Positions 33,017 through 38,320 of a stretch of DNA of 38,320 nt are shown in pieces. The first letter of the stretch is position 1, and each line of letters opens with the position of its first letter. Under the pieces are notes generated by a model. The model was given only the letters and a program-made list of their open reading frames with translations, was not told where the DNA came from and ran no database searches. Both the position numbers and the translations under genes were made by a program. The stretch is from Paraburkholderia madseniana (GTDB lineage Bacteria > Pseudomonadota > Gammaproteobacteria > Burkholderiales > Burkholderiaceae): assembly GCF_009690905.1 (NCBI RefSeq), contig NZ_VOSW01000090.1, positions 1-38,320 on the forward strand, given 5' to 3'.

Positions 33017-34483
33017 ATGTCGGCAAAACGCGAGTCGAAATCCCAGGCCAAGGCAAAAGAAAGCACGGCGAAAGCAGAAGGCAAACCAAAGTCGCGCGGC
33101 AAGGCAGCGGCACCCGGCAAAAAGGCTACTGCGCTCGCCAGCGGCTCGAACCAGCCCGTGGCGACCGTCGGCGCGACGGCACTCCGTTCCCGGATGCTGG
33201 ACAAGCCCGTATTCGCACAGCCTCAACCGACCGCGGACCCGACGGTGTTTCGTGTGCCTCACCCATCGGACGATGCGGCCTACAAGGAAATCGACAAGCT
33301 CAATGCGGAGCACAAACTGTTTCCGCTGCCGTTTCCCGCACCGCGAGGCGGCGTCGAGCCCCAACTCACGCTGGCCGAGGTCATGGGCGGCAACGCAACC
33401 GCCATCGACAGGATCACAGCCGCCGGACAACTGGTGTTTCACGCGCTGGGAGATTGTGGCAATACGAAAGGTCCGGCCACCCAGAACGAAGTGGCCGACA
33501 AATTGACGGCCGATTTCAACGAAGTCAACGCCAGCGAGGTGCCACAATTTGCCTTGCTGCTCGGCGACGTCGTCTATAGCTTTGGCGAGAGCCAGTACTA
33601 TTACGATCAGTTTTACGAACCGTATCGAGACTATCCGGCGCCGATCCTCGCTTGCGCCGGCAATCATGACGGGATGGTTTCGCCGGAAGCGCATGCCGCG
33701 AGTCTCACTGCGTTCCTGCGAAATTTTTGCGCGGAGACGTTCGCCGTTACGCCAGAAGCCGGCGGCTTGTCGCGCACCGCGCAAATCCAGCCCGGCGTCT
33801 TCTTCACGCTCGAGGCGCCGTTCGTGCGCGTGCTGGTGATTTACAGCAACACGCTCGAAGATCCCGGTGTGATTTCAGACCCGAAGATCGGGAGTACTCA
33901 GCTCGACTTTCTCGACGCCGCGCTCAAGCGCGTCAAAGCCGAGCAGTTCACCGGCGCACTGCTGATCGCGGATCATCATCCGCCGTACAGCGCAGGCGGA
34001 CACGGATCGAGCGTCGATATGCTGGCGCAGATCGACAAGGTGTGCGAAGCCAACGGTGTGTGGCCACATGCGTTTCTGTCCGGCCATGCACACAATTATC
34101 AGCGCTTCACGCGTACGCGAAATGCGGACGGCACGCAGATTCCCTACCTCGTGTGCGGTAACGGCGGACACGGTTTAGTCAAGCTCGCCGCACAAGGTGC
34201 GCCCGCCATCCGCGCGCCGCAAATCATGCAGGCGGCGTCGGCCACCACCGATCAGGTCGTGCTGGAAAACTATGACGACACCAACTACGGCTATCTGCGC
34301 GTGGTCGTCACCGCGACGCAGTTGCGTATCGAGTATCACTCGGCGTCCGACGGCCTCAACACGAAAGCGCCGAACGACTACGTAACGATCAACCTCGCCG
34401 AACGCAAAGTGGCTCATTTCGTTGCACCAGACTTGGGGCATCCGATGGCGGCAAGGGCCGTGCGAGCTTTGATGCGTCGCTAG
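33017..34483 (+). CDS. Calcineurin-like metallophosphoesterase
   Basis: 488 residues. The first 60 are Lys/Ala/Ser-rich and low-complexity, without a signal peptide. The catalytic core has the dinuclear-metal motifs GDCGN (145-149), GDVVY (183-187), GNHD (215-218), DHHPPYS (319-325) and GHAHNYQRF (356-364), an arrangement like purple acid phosphatase-type and related enzymes. It should hydrolyse phosphomonoesters or diesters; substrate unknown. ATG 33017 is chosen with AGAGG just upstream; a GTG two codons earlier is possible. The gene stands alone, divergent from the repeat protein, with Pho-box-like repeats upstream. The polybasic N-terminus could bind nucleic acid or polyphosphate. Confidence 0.85.
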   Translation: MSAKRESKSQAKAKESTAKAEGKPKSRGKAAAPGKKATALASGSNQPVATVGATALRSRMLDKPVFAQPQPTADPTVFRVPHPSDDAAYKEIDKLNAEHKLFPLPFPAPRGGVEPQLTLAEVMGGNATAIDRITAAGQLVFHALGDCGNTKGPATQNEVADKLTADFNEVNASEVPQFALLLGDVVYSFGESQYYYDQFYEPYRDYPAPILACAGNHDGMVSPEAHAASLTAFLRNFCAETFAVTPEAGGLSRTAQIQPGVFFTLEAPFVRVLVIYSNTLEDPGVISDPKIGSTQLDFLDAALKRVKAEQFTGALLIADHHPPYSAGGHGSSVDMLAQIDKVCEANGVWPHAFLSGHAHNYQRFTRTRNADGTQIPYLVCGNGGHGLVKLAAQGAPAIRAPQIMQAASATTDQVVLENYDDTNYGYLRVVVTATQLRIEYHSASDGLNTKAPNDYVTINLAERKVAHFVAPDLGHPMAARAVRALMRR

Positions 34484-34666
34484 CGGCGAAGAACGCGGGA
34501 CGTGTTTCAGGGACCGCGCTCACGGTCACAACACGTATTGCGCCGCGAGGCGGGATAAAAAGCATCAGGACTACGTTTTTTCGCAAACGCGCGTTTTCAC
34601 CAAATCACCTGTTTTTACCGGGGCAAAACCATGTAATCTCTCGGTTTTCTTTCTGCATCAAAACCG

Positions 34667-36997
34667 ATGAGTCGAGCGTTGGCGAGCGAACAACTTCAAC
34701 AAACGGCGGCGCACACGCGTCGCCAGCCCATCGTTCTTCGTTTGCGCTGCACCGTGGTGCTGCTGGCGTGTGGGATCGCCACCTTCGCACGCCCCGCTCT
34801 CACAGCCGAATCCGCGTGCAGCGCGGAAGCCGGGCCCGCCGGCCGCCCCTCCGTCGGTCTCGTGCTGTCGGGCGGCGGTGCGCGCGGCTATGCACACCTC
34901 GGCGTACTGAAGGTGCTCGAGGAAAACCGCATCCCGGTCGATTGCATCGCCGCCACCAGCATGGGCTCCGTGGTCGGCGGCCTGTACGCGAGCGGTATGA
35001 CGGCGCAGGACATGCAAAACCGCCTCGCGGGCATCAATCTCGCGGACATCGCGTTCGACGTCACCGAGCGTGCCGATCTGCCTCAATCGCGTCGTGAAGA
35101 CGAGCGGCTGTATGTGAACAGCCTTTCGCTCGGCTACGGCGCCAATGGTTTCCGCTTGCCGGTCGGACTCGTCCAGGGCAATCGTTTGCAAGCGCTGCTG
35201 CAGGACTGGACGTCCACCGTGCCAGGCAACGTTTCGTTCGACCGGCTGCCGATCCCCTATCGCGCGATCGCAACCGATCTGCGCACCGGCCAGAAGGTGG
35301 TGCTCGATCGCGGTTCGCTGCCGCAGGCGATTCGCGCCAGCATGGCATTGCCCGGCCTGTTCGCGCCAGCCGATATCGACGGACGCACGCTGGTGGACGG
35401 CGGCATCGTCAGCAATCTGCCTATCGAAACGGCGCGCGACATGGGCGCGAAAGTCGTGATCGCGGTCGATATCGGCTCGCCGCTGCGGCCACTGGATGCG
35501 CTGGCTTCGCCCGCCGACGTGATGCAGCAAATGATCGGCATTCTGATTCACCAGAACGTTGCGCGCCAACGTGAACAGTTGCAGACCGGTGACGTCCTGA
35601 TCGAACCGGCGCTCGGCTCGCTGAGTTTCACCGATTTCGCCAATGCGAGCCAGGCCATCGCCGCCGGCGCCGCTGCCACGCGCGCGGCCATGCCGCAGCT
35701 TCAGCATCTGGCGCTTTCGCCCGCCGACTACGCCGCGTGGCGCGCCCGGCACGGTGCGCCCGCAATGCATCCGGTGCGGATCACGCAGATCGAGATCGCC
35801 TCGCAGGGCTCCGTACCTGAGGCACGCATTCGCGCCGCGCTGCATGTCAAAACCGGCGATGTCTACGATCCGGTCGCGCTCAATAAGGACCTGCTGGCGC
35901 TCACCACCGCGGGCGACTTCGACAGCGTGAGCCAGCAACTCGTTGACGACGGCGACGCGCACACGCTCATTGTCTCCGCACAGCAGAAGCTGTGGGGACC
36001 GAATTTCCTGCTGTTCGGGCTGGGTTTATCGAGCAGCTCGACGGATGAAGGCGGCTTCCGGCTGCATCTCGGTTATCGCCGGCCGTGGCTCACCTCGTCA
36101 GGGCTCGAAGGGCGAGTGGACGGGACCGTCGGCAGCGATCTGATCGACCTGCACGCGGAGCTGCGGCAGCCACTGTCGAGTTCTTTCGGCTATTACGTGG
36201 CGCCATACCTCGAGTTTCAGCGTCGCTATGCCAATCTCTACGACGATTCCGGCAACGTCAAGATCACGCAATACAGCTTGCAAACCGAGCGCGCAGGGAT
36301 CGACTTCGGCGTACCACTCGCCCGTCTCGGCGACTTCCGTATCGGCGTGGCCTACGCGCATGGTTTCGCGTCGCCGCAATACAACTTGCCGCTCGAGGAT
36401 GCGTTTAACTCGCCGCTGCTGTTCCCCGATATCTATGGGCGTCAGCTTAGCGCGCGCGCACGCCTCGTGATCGATCAGCTCGACGATCCGCTGTTTGCCC
36501 GCAAAGGTTACTTCGGCGAACTACGCGTAGAACGTTCGTTGTTCGCGGGCAGCGACAGCTTCACCGAGGTATACGGAAAGAGCCTTGTCGCGGCAAGCTA
36601 TGGACGACACAGCATCAACGCGAGCATCGAAGCCGGTAACGACTTCGGCGGCACCAATCTGACGAATCCGTTCGGCTTCACGCTGGGCGGTTTCCAGCAT
36701 TTGTCGGCCTACGCTGCCGACCAACTGTCCGGCAACTCGATGGCGTACGGTCAGATCACCTATATGAATCAGCTTGCCACGTTCAATGCGTCGCCGATTC
36801 GCGGTCTGTTTGCCGGGCTGAGCCTTGAAGCCGGCAACGTCTGGAACCGCGATTCGCAGTTCGGCAGCGGGCCGCTGAAGCGCAGCGTGACGGTCTTCAC
36901 CGCGATGACCAGCTCATTCGGACCGATCTATCTGGGCGTAGCGTTCGCACCGGGCGGCCGTCATAACTTTTACTTCCAGTTGGGACATACCTATTGA
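34667..36997 (+). CDS. Patatin-like phospholipase with POTRA and beta-barrel (type Vd, PlpD-like)
   Basis: 776 residues. A signal-like N-terminus (about 22-47) precedes a patatin domain with oxyanion motif SGGGARG (68-74), nucleophile Ser98 in AATSMGS and Asp244 in DGG. A single POTRA-like region (about 367-440) leads to a C-terminal 16-strand-type beta-barrel ending in an aromatic residue (GHTY). This is the type Vd autotransporter layout of Pseudomonas PlpD (728 residues), a phospholipase A1 displayed or released at the surface. The usual first Gly of GxSxG is Ala here. Start at 34667 has only a weak ribosome site. It converges on the histidine kinase gene, 22 bases between stops. Confidence 0.88.
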   Translation: MSRALASEQLQQTAAHTRRQPIVLRLRCTVVLLACGIATFARPALTAESACSAEAGPAGRPSVGLVLSGGGARGYAHLGVLKVLEENRIPVDCIAATSMGSVVGGLYASGMTAQDMQNRLAGINLADIAFDVTERADLPQSRREDERLYVNSLSLGYGANGFRLPVGLVQGNRLQALLQDWTSTVPGNVSFDRLPIPYRAIATDLRTGQKVVLDRGSLPQAIRASMALPGLFAPADIDGRTLVDGGIVSNLPIETARDMGAKVVIAVDIGSPLRPLDALASPADVMQQMIGILIHQNVARQREQLQTGDVLIEPALGSLSFTDFANASQAIAAGAAATRAAMPQLQHLALSPADYAAWRARHGAPAMHPVRITQIEIASQGSVPEARIRAALHVKTGDVYDPVALNKDLLALTTAGDFDSVSQQLVDDGDAHTLIVSAQQKLWGPNFLLFGLGLSSSSTDEGGFRLHLGYRRPWLTSSGLEGRVDGTVGSDLIDLHAELRQPLSSSFGYYVAPYLEFQRRYANLYDDSGNVKITQYSLQTERAGIDFGVPLARLGDFRIGVAYAHGFASPQYNLPLEDAFNSPLLFPDIYGRQLSARARLVIDQLDDPLFARKGYFGELRVERSLFAGSDSFTEVYGKSLVAASYGRHSINASIEAGNDFGGTNLTNPFGFTLGGFQHLSAYAADQLSGNSMAYGQITYMNQLATFNASPIRGLFAGLSLEAGNVWNRDSQFGSGPLKRSVTVFTAMTSSFGPIYLGVAFAPGGRHNFYFQLGHTY

Positions 36998-37019
36998 AGC
37001 TGCGCGGGTACGGTGTGTT

Positions 37020-38150
37020 TCACGCCACCGTGCCCACCGGCCAGCTCATTTCGAAGCGTGCTCCGCCAAGCGTCAACGGATCAGTCACGGCGATCCGGCC
37101 ATGGTGGGCGCGCAGCACCTGTTGCGTAATCGCGAGACCCAACCCGTAGCCGCCAGTCTGACGATCGAGCCGCACGAAGGCATTGAAAATGCGTTCGCGT
37201 TGGTCGGGCGGCACGCCTGTGCCATCGTCTTCCACGTAGATTTCCACATTGCCGTGCTTGACGCTCAGGCCGACCATGATCCGCGAGTGTGCGTATTTAC
37301 CGGCGTTGCGCAGCAAGTTTCGCATTGCGTAGGACATGAGGCGTTTGTCCATCACCACGCGTAGCGATGCGTCGACGTCTGCTTGCGGGACGAGTTGCTT
37401 GTCCGCGTAAAGCAGCGTGGCGTCGGTGACCTGGCTGTCGAACCATGCCGTGAGCAACGTGGATTCGAGGTTCGATTGCAGGGAGCTGTATTCGAGGCGC
37501 GCGTAGGTCAGGCTCATGTCGATGAGCTCGTCGAGCTCGGTGACGTCCTGGTCGATGCTCGCCAATGCGCTGTTGTATTCGGCCGCGGACGCGGGTTCGC
37601 GGAGGTTTTCCAGCGCGAAGCGTACGCGCGCCAAGGGTGTGCGCAATTCATGGGAGATGCCGTTGGTGAGTTCGCGCTGCGCGGCGATCAGGCGTTCCAT
37701 GCGTTCGGCCAGGGCGTTTAGTGTGCGGGCCAGTGGGCCGATTATGACGCTGTGTGATTCGCGGGCGCGGGTGTTGAAGCGGCCGCCTGTGAAGTCTATT
37801 GCGCGTTCGCGGACCATTACCAGGTCTAGCCAGACTGGGCGCATCCAGCGGTAGGCGGTGACTGCTGGTAGCAGTAGGGTTGCCAATGCGATTGGGATTG
37901 ATGCTTTTGCTGTTGTTAGGGTTTGCCAGATTGATGGTGAGGTTTTTAGTGTCAGGGCTAGGGTTGCTATCGACGCTGCTAGTACCAGCACTGTCAGTGT
38001 CAGGAGGCGCGTGTAGACACGTAGGTATAGCCTCGACCAGCTCGGGATTCTGTCTGCTCGTGTGTCCGTCCACGAGCGGCGGAAACGGTGCCAGCGCCAT
38101 TTTCCATAGCGATAGGCAGTTAGTTTTTTTTGCTCCGCTGGGGGTGGCAT
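37020..38150 (-). CDS. Membrane histidine kinase with minimal periplasmic loop
   Basis: 376 residues. Two membrane segments (about 47-68 and 83-101) are separated by only about 14 residues. A HAMP-like linker (100-150) leads to HisKA with His167 in GISHELRTPLARVRF. The HATPase domain has N-box Asn272 in NLLRNAGKYA, DDGTGV (298-303) and GGYGLGLA (323-330). The kinase core is of the EnvZ/RstB group, but RstB has a large periplasmic domain and this protein does not, so it may sense within the membrane. ATG 38150 is chosen; the frame stays open to 38216 inside the repeat fragment, which would add 22 unlikely residues. No response regulator is adjacent within the window. Confidence 0.82.
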   Translation of the reverse strand: MPPPAEQKKLTAYRYGKWRWHRFRRSWTDTRADRIPSWSRLYLRVYTRLLTLTVLVLAASIATLALTLKTSPSIWQTLTTAKASIPIALATLLLPAVTAYRWMRPVWLDLVMVRERAIDFTGGRFNTRARESHSVIIGPLARTLNALAERMERLIAAQRELTNGISHELRTPLARVRFALENLREPASAAEYNSALASIDQDVTELDELIDMSLTYARLEYSSLQSNLESTLLTAWFDSQVTDATLLYADKQLVPQADVDASLRVVMDKRLMSYAMRNLLRNAGKYAHSRIMVGLSVKHGNVEIYVEDDGTGVPPDQRERIFNAFVRLDRQTGGYGLGLAITQQVLRAHHGRIAVTDPLTLGGARFEMSWPVGTVA

Positions 38151-38180
38151 TTTTTTCTCTTCGATTTCTTTAATGCGGTT

Positions 38181-38231
38181 GTGGTCTATTAGTGTTGCCC
38201 CTGTGCGGGGCGGCACTTACTTTCTTTGCCG
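38181..38231. repeat. Partial copy of the repeat element
   Basis: This stretch matches the reverse complement of about 547-598, including the flank GTGGTC.ATTAG.GTTGC and the GCCCC-TGTGC-GGGGC stem-loop, with few changes, then breaks off after CTTTGC. It lies immediately upstream of the histidine kinase gene, just as the full copy lies upstream of the gabD-like gene. Confidence 0.85.
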
Positions 38232-38286
38232 CCGCGTAACTATTCAGCGCTTGTAAACTGCCACCAGGCTGTGCATAGTGAAGGAC

Positions 38287-38320
38287 ATGACGAAGATGCC
38301 CGATTTCAAGGACCTGACGC
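38287..38320 (+). CDS. Possible start of a gene running out of the window
   Basis: An ATG preceded by GAAGGAC opens a frame (MTKMPDFKDLT) to the window end. Only 11 codons are visible and no family can be named. If real, it is divergent from the histidine kinase and uses the repeat fragment region as promoter. Confidence 0.3.
   Translation, partial: MTKMPDFKDLT

Noticed and set aside
34658..35962. 434-codon minus frame opposite the patatin gene
   Set aside because: Shadow frame; His/Asp/Arg-rich composition and no start signal.
1..38320. tRNA, rRNA, integrase, attachment sites, toxin-antitoxin or phage-defence genes
   Set aside because: Looked for and not found; none of the intact genes belongs to these classes.

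Overview
The window looks like chromosomal DNA of a high-GC betaproteobacterium, most likely Burkholderiaceae and Paraburkholderia-like. The indications are strong GC bias at third codon positions, two classical Burkholderia-type 16-stranded porins, a small DUF4148 protein, many LysR regulators each divergent from one enzyme gene, and a dispersed repeat near both ends of the window. No rRNA, tRNA, CRISPR array, intact insertion sequence or prophage was recognised. The taxonomic call is inference from sequence character, not a database match.

Layout. Positions 1-598 are a repeat element with two long inverted arms; a 51-bp piece of it recurs at 38181-38231. Next comes an SSADH-type aldehyde dehydrogenase (gabD-like), then a scrap zone (about 2280-3270) with a PP2C phosphatase remnant, a helix-turn-helix remnant and one possible small membrane protein. 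Positions 3373-6268 hold a cellulose-synthase-like glycosyltransferase with gating loop and PilZ domain, overlapped by a BcsS-family gene. Positions 6421-13531 form an aromatic catabolic block: porin, AAHS-type transporter, aldehyde dehydrogenase, benzoylformate decarboxylase and a divergent LysR regulator with a 21-bp palindrome in the control region. Together these would import an aromatic acid and convert benzoylformate to benzaldehyde and then benzoate.

Positions 14222-20159 carry a carnitine catabolism cluster in the same order as in Pseudomonas aeruginosa: regulator CdhR, then CaiX, CdhC, CdhA, CdhB and a short-chain acylcarnitine hydrolase-like esterase. The set would bind and import carnitine, oxidise it to 3-dehydrocarnitine, cleave that with acetyl-CoA to betainyl-CoA plus acetoacetate, and release glycine betaine. 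It is followed by a secreted esterase, two enzyme/LysR divergent pairs (flavodoxin-fold quinone reductase; aldo/keto reductase), a second porin and a deletion scar joining the tails of a GntR regulator and an MFS transporter.

The last third is mostly signalling and envelope: a soluble histidine kinase with an RsbRD-like N-terminus, an AT-rich palindrome-rich spacer, an S10-type serine carboxypeptidase-like lipoprotein with a small exported EF-hand-like protein behind it, a cell-surface-like protein with three exact-length 55-residue repeats coupled to a small membrane protein, a metallophosphoesterase preceded by Pho-box-like tandem repeats, a patatin/POTRA/beta-barrel type Vd protein, and a membrane histidine kinase with almost no periplasmic loop whose upstream region is the partial repeat.

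The most unusual signals are: (i) an A+C-rich strand skew that fades with distance in the outward-facing gene next to each repeat copy, (ii) the stand-alone BcsA-like/BcsS pair lacking BcsB, and (iii) the 55-residue repeat protein with its coupled membrane partner. None is proven to be a new system.
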